Of a DNA stretch of 60,000 bases, positions 1 through 13,600 are shown one piece after another. Made by a program: the position numbers and the translations under genes. The number at the start of each line of letters is the position of its first letter. Position 1 is the first letter of the stretch. Location: positions 10,485,730 through 10,545,729 of the forward strand of contig CAIIXF020000007.1 in assembly GCA_903813345.2 (NCBI GenBank), written 5' to 3'. The notes under the pieces were generated by a model. That model had not been told where the DNA came from and did no database searches. It saw nothing but the letters and a program-made list of their open reading frames with translations. The DNA is from Owenia fusiformis. Taxonomy: Eukaryota > Annelida > Polychaeta > Sabellida > Oweniidae.

Positions 1-1391
1 AAAATAGGACAGAGATACAAATAATAAAGCATTTTTTGGTTGAGTGCTATTGGTTTTCTAATGAAACCATATAATTAATCAGACCTTAAAGGCACACTAT
101 ACTAAATTTAGAAGAAAAATGAAAAAATAATCATTGAAACATGTTACTCACACACGTGTTTAATGAAAGATAAGACTCTTATCAATACATTGGACATACT
201 ATGAAATTTAAATGTAAGTCTTTATTTTGACCCAAAAATGTTGAAAATTCCCAAAGTGGGCCTTTAAATAAAATGTGAATGAAAATTAAATGTTTTTAAA
301 GGAGTAGTATAGATATGGTGAACCTTTTGAACACACGTTTCTCTTAAACCAGTTATCAAAACATTCTGAAAATTTTACACATCATCAATTTAATGGTCTT
401 CTTTTGGATGGTAACATTATAATTTGAAATATGTTTATATACTTTTCTCTATATTGTTTTAGAAAACACATAAGACACTTCTTTTGTTCTTGGTAACATA
501 TGTTCGGAATGAAATGAAACATCTATCCGAACCTCATTGGAACAAAAATATTGTTATTGTACAAAGGAAAGGTTGGTTGATTTTAAAAAAGTATCTTGTT
601 AATGAAATAAAAAAAAGTATCTTGTTAATGAAATAAAGGTTTATCTTAATTTTTATCTATTTTGGGGGTTTTGTTTGAAGTTTTGCAAAATCAACCAAAA
701 TTTCCTTTGTATAACTATAATATTGAGAGATCTAAGAAAATGTTGTATATGCTATTTTGTTCCAACAAAACATTTTATTTCATTCTCAAGAATTGGTAGA
801 AAGGAACAAAAAACAATTGCACTAAAAAACAGAAAATGTCAACGAAAACAGTTATATAAAATATATATAAATAATTTTTGAATTAAATTGTTGCCAATCA
901 GTCAACATTACATAAAGGGCCATATTTTTTTACATAATGTTTTCAATAATTGGTTTAAGAGAAAAACATTGTTGAATTCAGTTCGCCATATCGATACCTA
1001 TCCTTTAAATAAAACTTAATTTTTTTAACATGTTTCATTAAGAAAACAATGGAGTGTTAAAAAATATATATAATGAACAAAATATTTCACTTAAAATTTG
1101 CTTTGGGAGGCAACTGAATCAAGGGGAACACAAACATGTATATGAGTATTACTTCAAGAGTTCAGGACACTGATACATTTTTCACTTGAATAGAAGCAAT
1201 GTAATGAAAATTATTATACTCGAACCAAGACTTTGATTTGTTTCTAGATTTCTATGACCAAAAATGTGAATGCACAACAACTTTTCCACTGCCTTAAATG
1301 TGTTAAAAATCAAAATGTCAAATCTTATTTGTGAAAAAGATTACTTCATATATTATCAGCAATCAAATGTTCAAATGTACAGAATGAACTC
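1..1391. other. AT-rich stretch without a recognised gene
   Basis: I see no coding exon here. The short open frames have no family resemblance and no paired splice sites. The only internal structure is a perfect 26 bp tandem duplication at 585-636, an A-run followed by GTATCTTGTTAATGAAATAA. Confidence 0.6.
585..636. repeat. perfect 26 bp tandem duplication
   Basis: Two identical adjacent 26 bp copies (585-610 and 611-636). A simple slippage product in non-coding DNA. Confidence 0.85.
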
Positions 1392-1790
1392 TAACTAGGG
1401 GCTCCCCAAGGGGTATGTGATAAGGCGACCTGGCCTCTAAAAATGGGACTAAATGGGACTTTGGGGTACTTAAAAACGAACAAATTTGACAAATCAATCC
1501 TTGCAAGTGACAATTTTGCATATTTATCGGACTGACAAGTGTTTTAAGAGTGACAAAAATAGATATTTGTTCTGAATGTAAATTGATGCTAGTTAAGATG
1601 ACTTATTCTAACCAGCAATCAAACTATGGAACATAACAGACTATTTAGTGCATTTAATACTTTGACGAACTATAAAGGAACGAATCTGACAAAATATGAC
1701 AAGTGAATTTTAAATGTGAGAAGTGAGAATTTTGAAATCTTAAAAGTGACAAAAGCGACCCCACTACCCCCTCTTGGGTAGCCCTAACTA
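1392..1790. mobile_element. MITE-like element with imperfect terminal inverted repeats
   Basis: The left end (GGGGCTCCCCAAGGGGTA) is the imperfect reverse complement of the right end (TACCCCCTCTTGGGTAGCCC). AACTAG flanks both sides as a possible target-site duplication. The interior has AT-rich sequence with repeated short GTGACAA motifs and no transposase. Family not identified. Confidence 0.6.
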
Positions 1791-2424
1791 GTAAACAGTT
1801 TAAGGTCCTATTTAAATCCTGGTTCACAGCTGACTGATCATACTCTATTAAACATTTAATGTTCACATTGACCTTAGGCTTACCAAGCCATTTAAAGCAG
1901 CATGATGCCGAACCACATAAAAAATAAGTCAATCTTATTTTATTTTCATAGCTTGAAAAACTCAGCACAACACTCTGAGCGCGTATGGCAAAGGAACTTA
2001 TTCTGGTAGTTTATAGATTTATTTGAACTGTGCATTTTATCCTTAGCAGTTTATACAGCTTCTATTCATAATAAGCTTGGATTTATGAATAGATCCGGGC
2101 TGCCAATACAATACAGTACTAAACACATCGAGTTGAACATTGTTGGCTATATTAAAATAACCTGTTGCTATATAGAAATTACTGCATATAAGTTTTCAGC
2201 GGATCGGAGGTAGTTTTTACATAAATTGCAAAGTAATTTAATCTGGCAAGTGAAAATATGAATCAGTCAAGTTAAAACTGTAACATAAATACTTGAGATA
2301 GCAAAGACCGCAAAACTGTTTTCATACAAAAACATAGGATAGAATGTAAAATACTTGTTTTATCAATCACAACTGAGTGAGGAGTTGATAGATATTTCAT
2401 ACAGTTGAACAACAAACAAGGAAA

Positions 2425-5304
2425 ATGAAGAGAACATTATTGATTATTGTGACCATTTCCATGGTAATGTCAACTGGTATATTAGCAAATGTTGCGGAAA
2501 ATGACGATAACGATCTGTTGGAATCCCTGCTTGAGGAGTACCTACAATTTGAAAAACACAGCTCTTTAGAAAACACCGTGAATGATGACGACCAGTCTTC
2601 CAGAGAATGGCTGAAGATGTATGATTCTGAATCAACAGATTTCACACATAGGATGTCCCTGCTTGAGTGGCAATATGAAACTGATATAACTCCAGAACAT
2701 GCTCAGGCTCTTATTGATATCAATGTAGAATACAGTGAATGGATTTTGAAAAAAGTTAAAGAAGCTGAAGAATATACAAATGTAAAAGCTAATGATCTGC
2801 AACGCCAGCTGAAACTTATCAAAACTAGGGCGACTCCAAAAGATCCAGGAGTTACTAAACAGATGGCAGAGTTAGAAACAAAATTATCGAACATATATGC
2901 TGAAGGAAAAGTGGAACACAATGGAACATTACTTCGACTGGAACCTGAACTGCAAGATATCTTATCAAAAAGTAGGGATTATGATACACTGTTGTGGGCC
3001 TGGAAAGGATGGAGAGACATTTCCGGAAAGTTAATGAGAAAATCATACACAGACTTTGTGAAATTACAAAACATTGGAGCAAGAGAAAATGGTTTCAAGG
3101 ACTATGGAGATTTTAGAAGGAGGGGACCGTATGAAATGGATATTGCTGATATGGTCGATGAGCTATTTCTTCAGATAAAGCCAATGTATCTTCAACTACA
3201 TGCTTATGTACGTCGCAGGCTTCGTGAAAATTACCCAATGGCAGGTATTACAAAAACCAGCCCAATACCAGCTCATTTATTTGGTAACATGTGGGCTCAA
3301 CAGTGGGACCAAATTCTAGACCTAGTTACCCCTTACCCCTATGTCTCCACAGATGAACCCAATATCCTAAAACGTAAAGGCTTCACTCCTCTAAAGATGA
3401 TGAGGACAGCGGAGGAATTTTTTACTTCAATTGGTTTGGATCGCATGACAAGGAGTTTCTGGGAGAAATCAATGTTAACAAGGCCAAAAGGAAGAGAGGT
3501 GGCATGTCATGCTTCTGCATCAGATTTCTCGGATGGCGAAGATTTCAGGTGGGTTAAGTTGACCTTGAATGAAGATGTATAGTATATGGGGTATTTTAGG
3601 TTGTTCTGCACTTTCAAAAAAGTCTATTACCAAAATTTGGGGAAATGTCATTTTAACATACAGTGTTATCTGTATATCCAAACACCTGGCTAATCTGAAC
3701 ACCTTCCAATCAAACACCTTGATTGGTCACATTTTCCCTCCCATTGACTCCCATGTTAAAAAACTTGAAATCTGAACATCTAATATGAAATGAACACTAC
3801 TATTCGAAAAATTAACCTGTCTAATCTGAACCCTTTTCACAAGATATTACATATTTCATACAAAATTGCTTAAATATTTCCTATTTTCAATTAAACACTG
3901 ATTTCAAATGAAATCAAATCTTATGAAAAAACATCAAATGGTCTCAATCATAATGGGTCCCAATGTTGTTCAGATTGGACAGGTTTTACTTAATTTTGAT
4001 TTTGAACTATTTGCATGTACAAGGGCGTAGCGCTATTTTTCTAAGTAGTACGCCACCATCACGGGAACAAGAGTTGAGTGAATCCCAAAAAGCATTTTGG
4101 GGGGTCTGGGGGTTTCCCCCAGGAAAATTTTGAAATTTTATTGTATTTGGAGCGAATTTGCAACCATCTGGTACGCCTGTGCGTACCAGGCGCTACGCCC
4201 ATGATGTATTCTTACACAGTGTAAATATTCCCAACAAAATGTGGAAAAACATTACCTAATTAATACTGATAAGGTCTCAATGACCTCAAATGTTGCTTTC
4301 ATTGCCTTTTATAAGAGTTTGGATGTGAAATGAATGTTATACACACAAGGTGTACTTTTCTGATGACATGTTCTGATTGCATATAGGCTGGCCTAGATCT
4401 AAGACTTACCATTAATACAAAGAATAATATATTTATTTTAAGGATAAAAATGTGTGCTGAGGTTACAAAGGGTGAACTGCAGACCATGCATCATGAAATG
4501 GGACACATAGAGTACTACATGCAGTACGCCCATCAACCAAATGTCTACAGAGGAGGTGCAAACCCAGGATTCCATGAGGCAGTTGGTGACACTATTGCCC
4601 TATCAGTGATGACTCCAGGACACATGGAAAAGATTGGTTTGGCAAATGAGGAGGAATCTTCATCTGAAGACACCGACAAACAAATGATCAATTTCCTCCT
4701 TTCAATGGCTTTGAGTAAGATCGCCTTTTTACCATTTGGACTTCTCATTGATAAATATCGCTGGGATATATACAGCGGTAAAGTGGATGAAACTAACTAT
4801 AATGCAAAATGGTGGGAGTATAGGATAAAACACCAGGGGGTCAGCCCACCTATTCCTCGTTCAGAAAATGACTTTGATCCTGGTGCTAAGAATCATGTAG
4901 CCACAAATGTGCCTTATATTCGTTATTTCTTTAGTTTTATCCTACAGTTTATGTTTCACGAATCTCTGTGTGATAAAGCAGGTTATGAAGGTCCTTTATA
5001 CTACTGCGACATCTTTCAGTCTAAGACTGCAGGTGAAAGCCTTAAAAATATGCTTTCGATGGGTGCAAGTAAACCGTGGCCTGACGCACTTGAAGCAATA
5101 TCGGGTAAACGTTTCGTTGACACCTCATCTATTATTAAATATTTTGAGCCTTTAATGAAATGGCTTAAAGAAGATAATGAGAAACATGGGGAAACTCCAG
5201 GATGGGACCCTAATGAAGAAACTTATAAATCAGAAAATGATATCTCAAAACAAGCTCTTGTTAGAGAAATATTGGAAGCTCTAAAAGAAAATGATCAGTA
5301 TTAA
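2425..5304 (+). CDS. angiotensin-converting enzyme-like peptidyl-dipeptidase (M2 family)
   Basis: This is a zinc metallopeptidase of the M2 family, which removes C-terminal dipeptides from peptides. Two exons, 2425-3548 and 4443-5304, join in phase (AG|G) to give 661 residues. Residues 1 to about 22 are a signal peptide. The zinc site is HEMGH at residues 392-396, with the third ligand Glu420 in GFHEAVGD. His526 and Tyr533/Tyr536 (NHVATNVPYIRY) match the substrate and transition-state residues of the family. The C-terminus ends in a charged tail with no membrane anchor, so the product is probably a secreted single-domain enzyme like insect AnCE, not a two-domain membrane form. Only one coding intron is present, far fewer than in vertebrate ACE genes. 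The start was chosen as the first Met before the hydrophobic leader. A polyadenylation signal follows at 5482. All catalytic residues examined are present. Confidence 0.95.
3660..3988. mobile_element. pogo/Tigger-like MITE in the ACE intron
   Basis: The left end has repeated CTAATCTGAACACC-type motifs and the right end is the inverse (TTCAGATTGGACAGGTTTTA). The termini resemble the clearer copy at 20638-20879. No transposase is present and it is strongly diverged. Boundaries are approximate. Confidence 0.5.
4021..4202. mobile_element. short MITE with GGGCGTAGCGC termini
   Basis: A GGGCGTAGCGC end at 4023 is matched by inverted GCGCTACGCCC at about 4190-4200. The element is about 180 bp, more GC-rich than the surrounding intron, and has no coding capacity. 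It lies in the single coding intron of the ACE gene. Confidence 0.7.
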
Positions 5305-5481
5305 ATGCAATCAAAATTTCATATGGTCTGTCACAGAATCGTGCAATTATTATTTTGATCACGGGGACCAAGGTGCAAAGAATAATTATTGTCAAAATAA
5401 CAATTTATTTATGTCAAATTTCAGATTTGGTTTTCAACCTGGAACTGACCCTCGTAATATCAAAAATATTAAAAGTTATTG

Positions 5482-5487
5482 AATAAA
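5482..5487 (+). terminator. polyadenylation signal of the ACE gene
   Basis: AATAAA 178 bp after the ACE stop codon; the first good signal on this strand. Confidence 0.6.
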
Positions 5488-7686
5488 AAATTGACCAGTT
5501 CAGTCAAGGCAAACATGTTATAAGGAGATCCCCGAGTCTAACTAATTCATTTCTAAAACTCAATGTCTCAAATGCATTCCAATTATTCAGTAGAAATAAT
5601 ATGATATATCGTGTAAAGGTCATTAGATGATGCCCAATTAAGATGTTACAAATACAGTTGCATAATATATTTACGTGTACAGAATTGTTAAATGCAAGCA
5701 TAAGGAAGGGTGTGTTTAATAACATGTTATGTGCAGGCTGTAGGTATAGGGTTGTTATGCTTTCTTATGCTAATTGCAATAAATGATCAGATATCATATT
5801 AATTGCAGTATGAGAGAATCAGAAATAGCAATATTTTCAAAAATTATGATTCGTGTCAAGAATTTGTTAAGATGAACATTTATGGGTTCATTTTATTTAA
5901 ATATGGGTATGGATTTCCCATGTAAAATCATGAAGGATCCCTTTCCTTTTTTCCCTCATCAAATATTAGACCAAATGACCTCTGTAATGAAACATTTCAA
6001 ATTCAAGATCTTGACGACATTTTGATATTCAGACAGTATATATCTCTGATTTTCAATGAACATTAAATGCAGTACTTATAATTATTGTTTGTAAAACTCC
6101 TACTTGGAGGTTCAAAGATTTGGTTTCAAAATCTTTATTTATGTTCACTTTATAAAAACATGTTTCTTCTTAGATATAAAAAGGTGATATGTTTTGATCA
6201 AAATGGAACTCATTCATTTACAATAGTCACTGTCTCTTAGTAATGTTCTAGGGAACTTCATTTTCTCATGTTTTCAAAAGTATTTTTCTAAAATTCATTG
6301 TTCATGAAACATGTAAATGTTTATTTTCCAAGAAACACTTTAATATGTGAATTATGAAATACAGTTGTATATGATACACCTCTAGAAGAGAGAAAATGCG
6401 AAACATGCAATATTATAGAAAATGAAGAACACTATCTCATTCACTGTACGAAATATAATAAACAAAGAAGTATAATGTTGTCTAAAATGAAAATGCCAGT
6501 ACAAGAAAATCTATTTATTTATTTGATGTCTGGTAAAGATCAAAACTGTATAAATGTAGCAAAATATATATTTACATCCAGTACCAATAGCTATATCTCT
6601 AGTGCACCAATGCATCATCATAATTAATAGTAATACTAATAGTTATGTAGTTTTTTTAACATGTTAATGTCTTCTTTTTCCTTCCTTTATAATTGTCATA
6701 ATTTTTTGTTTGTACATGTACTTGACCCCAAGGGGTGTGAATGACTTGAACAATAAAAAAAATATGAAATGTTCCCACTGTAACTTCATACATGTAAGTA
6801 CTTGGTGCAATAAAATATTGGCAATGTTTAATAAATTTTTAGTTTTATTATTTTAGAAAAAAATGAAAAATGATCGGGTTAACAGTAATAAGAGATAGTG
6901 GATTAAATATATGGCTTACCCAGATCCAAATAAATCTATGAGGATAAAAGAATGGTTAAAACCCAATCTATTATAATCCAAGGGGCACTGAAGGATTATT
7001 CTTAATTCATCAAACTCAGTTATTAAGGAATTATAATATTATAAGGGATATCAAAAGATTTGGAGGAATATGATTTATATCCACTACATTTGAAAGGAGC
7101 AATGGAATGATGACAGAATAAGCATTAGTGCTAAAATCAAATTAGGACAATCACCGTATTTTAACCTATAAAATTTTCATCACTTTTTCAAATGTTTATT
7201 TCTTCCAATGTTTTTGGGTTTTCAAAGTACCTCTATAATGCACTTTGAAGATGAGTACTTTTATTCAGTTGCTGCATTGATGTTGGAGTTTGTAGTGCAG
7301 TTAGGATGTAATGAAATTTTTTCCAATATAGCGACTAGTCAACTGATCACATGACCTTCTCTATCAGTATATATTCCCTCTTTTCACACATTGTTTTCAA
7401 AACGATGTGAGCCAAAACAATGATAAAAAATATCTGCTATATAAAGGTTAAGAAGAGACCAATTGTTTATGATACTTTTTTTGTCCAATGTTGATCGAGC
7501 ATAATGATTAAAAATAGGAATGAAAATCCACATGCTAAACTAGTGAGGGAAAAACAAGGAGATTTCAGTGTCTCCAGGTTTGAAGACCGAACCGCGAATT
7601 GGAGAATTTATGATATTTGCTGTTTTCTATGGACAAATGATTTTCTCAAAGTATGATGTTATTCATATTTGATTGTTATGCTAAAA
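5488..7686. other. gene-poor interval between ACE and ODAD4
   Basis: AT-rich sequence. I searched the minus strand here for the missing C-terminal TPR exons of ODAD4 and found none. The only recognisable item is a degenerate LINE tail at about 6367-6770. Confidence 0.5.
6367..6770 (+). mobile_element. degenerate 3' fragment of a non-LTR retrotransposon
   Basis: In the + frame the stretch near 6375-6580 reads LEERKCETCNIIENEEHYL and then HC, the CxxC...H...C signature found at the C-terminus of many non-LTR reverse transcriptases. It matches the layout of the better copy at 24298-25749 (PEERQCVMCNNGIEDEYHV). An A-rich tail follows near 6752. Only the last 70 or so codons survive. Confidence 0.7.
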
Positions 7687-10600
7687 TTAATAAAAGACAT
7701 TTAATAAACACTCACATTCCTCAATCTCCTCCAGATTTCGTAAAACATATTTTGATGGGTTGGAATTTTTGTCATTCCCCTTTCCTTGGCCTTTTTTCTT
7801 CTTGCCATGCATCGGTTTTTGTTGACGCCAGAAGTCTGTCCTTGTATCAAGATAGTCGAGGCCCTCTCTAGCAAGATCTTGGACTTTTTCTGTTGTGTCA
7901 CACTTACGCATGGCTGGAAAGATTGAGAGTATATTAATATTGGGCTTGGATGTTTGTTTCTAATAGAGAGAGAGAAATATCAGGTGACATTTACCTTTTA
8001 GGAAAAAATTATATTCTTTTGTAGAAACCTTACACAATGTTTGAAATGTTGAGAATAAGGATGGAATACATTAGCATGTAAGGAGTATGTGGGACTTGAT
8101 GTTTCTATGAGAGCAACATAATGTATGAGTCTGAAATATGTTGCACCAGCATAATATGCAAGCTTTTGTATGTCATAGGAAATTATATATGACTTGGAAT
8201 ACGTGTGTATCATCAATAGGTGTTAGGTATATCTTCACATCAGTACCAGATGTATTTAAAGTGTTCTATTCCAGTTGGAAATAAATGTCAATGAATAGAT
8301 GTACCCCAACAAATCGTGAAGGAGGTACAAGTAAATGTCCCTAACATTTTATTAGTGTAAATCGATTATAAAAACAAGCATGTTTTCATTTGAAAGCACT
8401 GAATAAATGTTATTTTCAATATTTTTGGGGTCCTGTGACTCCTGTCATTGAGGGGTCAATCAGACAGTCATTACATTGTTATTACTAATCATGTGTGGGG
8501 GTTTTATTGAACTATTGACCTGACCCCTTATTGTAACATAATTATTATACTTACAAGAGTCATTTAACAGTTTTTCTAAGTATTCTCTATCAGCATATAA
8601 ATCACCAAGCAACTGTTTCAAAGTCTTTGTATCTTCTGTTCTCTTTGGCCGTTCTTTCTTCTTTTCATCCTGTTTTCCCGGTTTCTTGTATGTATATCCT
8701 CCTCTCGCCTGCTTTTTGGGAGATTTCTTCTGCAACGTGGATGATAGTTTATGTTAACTGAATCAAAACTTCTATTTCTAAATGTATAACTCAATCCATT
8801 CATTTTCAGTTTTTAACATGTTTTAGACACAATGATTTTAATAAAAGTACTTATTGACGATCAGTGATCTCCCCAGCATTAAAACAATTGGGCGCAGCAC
8901 CCATCTGGAATTCCATTTGCACCCACTTGAAAATGAGAGAAATCTAAAAAATTGCCATATTTTGACCTGACCAATTTCAGCATTAAATGTGAAAATGAGA
9001 ATTTTGTACCCACTTGAGAAAAAAAATTCTGTGGAGAACACTGATGATATATAAATTAATAAACAGACACATTAGAAAATTCAAGATGTAAGTATTTTTC
9101 ATTGGAGGGAATTGAATCTCAAGAAATACATGTATGTGAGTGAAACCACCTTAACCTACAATTACAATTTTATCAGGTTTGGGAAAAAGTCATTGCTTTA
9201 AAATTGTGGATATTTAAGGGATGAACAATATACAGGTTTCACTTCCAAGAAACAAAAGAATATGACATAATATAAAAATGGCTATTGAATTATTACATCA
9301 CAGTGCACTATTAAAATCAAATTGTTTCAACATGAAATTGTTATGGTTAACACTAAAATAAAAGTTTGATTATAAATGATTATCAAAAAAATAATGTTAT
9401 TGTAATTATGTCTAAACACTGTGTTAGAAATCCCTAGAACAAGTGATAACATATTAATTTTGCATTCATTATCTCTAACCTGTTACGGTCTACAATACAT
9501 AAGTGAAACATTATGAACCAACACTGCATTATGAACATTATGAACATTATGAACCCGCACTGCTTAAACCATGGGCTTTCAACTAGTCAATATTTCACAT
9601 ATATGTACTGTAGACAGATTTAAACAAAATGAATTAAAACAAGCATAAATTATCTTTTAAAATGTTACTATAAAACATATCTGTTAAGAATGATCACATT
9701 CAATAATCAAACATTAAACAATATATTATTTCAACCAGCAATGGCTAGTATTACAATTCCATATGTGGAATCAACATATACCTGATTAGGCCTATGAGTG
9801 ACGTGAGGTGTTGACCTGTGTGTGAATTAAAAACATGTGATATACATTAGCATGTCACTTGATCGTTAACAATACTGTAATTACATCCCCCATGTTAGTC
9901 TTGCATCTAGCCCATGGATGTGTCACCCCCTCTTAAATGTGTATAGACTACAGTTGTATGGTGACTGATAGAAATAGGGTTGTTGTACAAACAAATTTGG
10001 TAGATAAATAGATATATAGGGTGTGGTAGAGTAGTGGGGGAGAGTGAATTAATGCAAGACAATTCACATGATTTTGTAGCCCAAATTTTTGTTAAAGACT
10101 TGTTTCAAGACCCTCCTCCATTCCCACAAATGGGGTGATTGATACAGAACTTTGATGCAAGACTATTTTGATATGGAGCATTTCTAATAAGTTGCTGTAT
10201 ATTAATAGTGATAACTGCTACTCCCTCCATCTTGATTTAAGCAGTTGCCTAATGCATTTTAATACATTTCTCCACCTTATAGTCTATTATATACATGTAT
10301 CAAGTTTCAAGGTGAATTCCAAGCATGCATTATATGAAAGCCAGACACCAGAAAAGTATAAAATATTATCAAAGCATGCAAACCATTTGTTAACTTAAAA
10401 CAATATATGGAGATTTGAAGAACCAAACCTATTTAAAGTCTTTAACATAATGAAATAGGTCATTATCAATTTAAATACCACATGCAGGCCCGTAGAAATA
10501 ATATAGATGACATGATGTTTTGAATTGTTACAGTAATTACAGTGATTTTGAAGAATAGTGACAGCATTCCTCTACTTGATTCTTTACCTACAAGACCCAA

Positions 10601-13600
10601 TTAAAAAGATTCCATAACTTATTGAAAGGTCATTAGGAACCTGTTTCTAAAAATATTGTAAATCACAATAATTTGAATCTGTTTATCTTTCATAATATGA
10701 CGTGAAAGACAAGTGAAATCAATCACTCCAGAAGTTGTTCTTGGATTGATCACAGTGAAATTGTAGATGTTCAGAAAGGGGCTTGTTGAATGTTAGAAAG
10801 GGACTTGTAGATGTTCAGAAAGGGGCTTGTTGAATGTTCAGAAAGGGACTTGTATATGTTCAGAAAGGGGCTTGTTGAATGTTAGAAAGGGACTTGTAGA
10901 TGTTCAGAAAGGGGCTTGTTGAATGTTCAGAAAGGGACTTGTAGATGTTCAGAAAGGGGCTTGTTGAATGTTAGAAAGGGACTTGTAGATGTTCAGAAAG
11001 GGGCTTGTTGAATGTTCAGAAAGGGACTTGTAGATGTTCAGAAAGGGGCTTGTTGAATGTTCAGAAAGGGACTTGAAGATGTAGATAAAAGGGACTTATG
11101 GATGACTTGAAACTCCAAAATTGGATTGGAAGATAATTTTAATGAATTGTATGTTGTAGAATCTTATTAAAACCATGCACCATGTTATCCCAAGTTATAG
11201 CATCTCACATGTTTACATACACTACTACTTTGCGTAGACTCCCCAACATCTGGCTCATTCTTAGAAGCTCTCTATGGTTCAAATAAAGTTCCCATGTAAA
11301 TATGGTGGGATATATGTCTATATAAAACATGTAGAGGTTGTCTCAAAAGTTTCAAACTAAGTTCTTTACTTAATCCATAATGTTAACTACTAAACCACCA
11401 ACTTACTCTAATCATTTCCATTTTTAAAATAATAAAAACCATTATACTAAACATTTTTTAATGAATCCACTGAACAAAACTGATCATGCACAGAAAATGG
11501 TACAAAACTTATGAGACAACCCCAAGTGTAGAAGTGTCCACTGTCAGACTGTAGGTAGGCATTCCTATAGGTAGGGTATAATAATATTTGAAGTCAAAGG
11601 AAAAACAAATAACACTGTGGCTTTTATATGGTGACAATTCCAATATACACAAGTCTAAATTTTCAAGTTTACCTCTGGATAAACACAATACACAGCAGTC
11701 TCGATGAGAGGTTAATGTTGTAATGTTGTAATCAGTACAATATGTTCTGTATTTTCCAAAGTACACTTGTAAACTAAAAGTTCTATTGCAAATTATTAAG
11801 CTTAATACAATTCTGCATGGCAGAAACAAAAAGGAACCAATTCTCAAAGAATTCTCACAACATGAACTCACCTCATCCATTTTGTCAAAGTCTGTAAGGT
11901 CTCCCTTAATTTCAAGTCTACTTGGGCCATCGTCTGAAATAAAAAGTATTAATGTTAAATACATGTAATGTACTTTTATATCACCAAGAAGAACTGTTGA
12001 AAAATTGTTACAGCCAAGAGGGGGGAAAGCCCCAGAGCATCTGCGATGACAGACATATTACGTCTCTTGTGTACCATCTTTGTTTGCCCAAATTCTCACC
12101 AGTTCATTTTCGATGCGTCGTTGTGTTGGTTTAGTTGAGCATATTCTTTAAATATTTCTATATCTTGATGTGAAATAATAAGCTATGATATTGGTTGAGA
12201 CGCCAGAAATCAACATAATATTATTCGAAGAATTATTAGAAAATTTTGAATCCGCCATTTTTGTTTATCGATTTGGACCAATCAGAGGTGTATGTCATCT
12301 CAAACATATGTCATCTTGGAACTCTGGGGTTCATACCCCCTTGCCAATGCTTTATGTCACTGGCATTTAGCAGTCAGTGTCTGAAGTGGTATTTGAAAAT
12401 AATGTTTCACTTTTGTTTCCATTTGAAGCTGGTGATAATTTGTCATGTTAATTCCTTGTTGAACATTTCAATCACTGGCCATTCATTTGAGAGCATCACA
12501 TTTGTGGACTAAGGGCTTGATAAAAGAACTCATGTAACTAAAAGGTGATGACATCTCTTTTAGCAAGAATAAGATAAAGCCTAATCACCTCCAACACAGT
12601 TATTGATCGCCTCCTTTGCTTTTTGTATGCCCAATCGAAATCCCTGGAGCTCAGGTCTCTGATTGTGACCTCTCTGGTAGAAAACAAATGCCATCTCAAA
12701 TTCTCCTTGTTGGTATAGCGACTCAGCCTTTTGAAATAAAGCCTGGGAAAATACAAACAGAATGTTGGAATTTTGGTATCACAATTTGCATAATCTGCTC
12801 AAAATATAAGCATGTATATAAATGTTATTTTAGTAAGGAATTTCAGGTTCAACTGTTTTAAGATGTAAATGTATATTATATAGGATGAATAGGAACATTT
12901 TGTTATTGTAGGATGAGTTAGTCCTGCATCATGCCCCATCTTGGATTCTCCTTCCACTTTATATCTTTATGACAAAAAATTGGGAAATATATATGTATGG
13001 GAGAGGCTTGGTGCAATAATATACTAACACTGTTTATATTCGTCAATATCAGAACAGTTTTGGTAATTTGCAAGAGCAAGTCATTAAGTCCATGATAGTT
13101 TGTCTAAGATATGGACTGACAGTCAGCATTTAAATGGTATATATATATTCAATACAGATAATACAGTATTCAATTGGAAACATTCAAGGAATAAAAAGCC
13201 TAAGAATACTTGTGTTTGATAGATTTGGCAAGAAAACAATAATCTCTCCATGGTAGATGGTACTTATGTCTTTATTTGTAATTTACAAAACCACATACCT
13301 TTATGTGTTTGGGGTCCTGTTCCAAGATGTTTTCAGAATCTTCCAATGCACTGTTGGCATCTCCAACTTGAATGTAGCAGTTGGCTCTAGAACACAGGCA
13401 GTTCTTGTCATCAGGTTTCAGTTCCAAAGCCTACGATAACACAGTGAATGAACATTTTTCAAATACCGGTAGTTACATTGCATTTTACATATATGTGTAG
13501 ATATTTGGGGTAAATGAAATCCCAGTTATTCATGCAAATGTATATGGTATATAAAAGTACATGAGTGGAATTTCTAGTGTCCAGTAAAGCCTGTAAAGGG

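Noticed and set aside
1654-1968. 104-codon open frame on the minus strand
   Set aside because: No family resemblance, no splice or polyadenylation context, and it overlaps the MITE-like element at 1392-1790. It does not match the missing ODAD4 C-terminus.
11509-11964. 151-codon open frame on the minus strand
   Set aside because: Only 11872-11933 within it is a genuine ODAD4 exon; the rest is intron and MITE.
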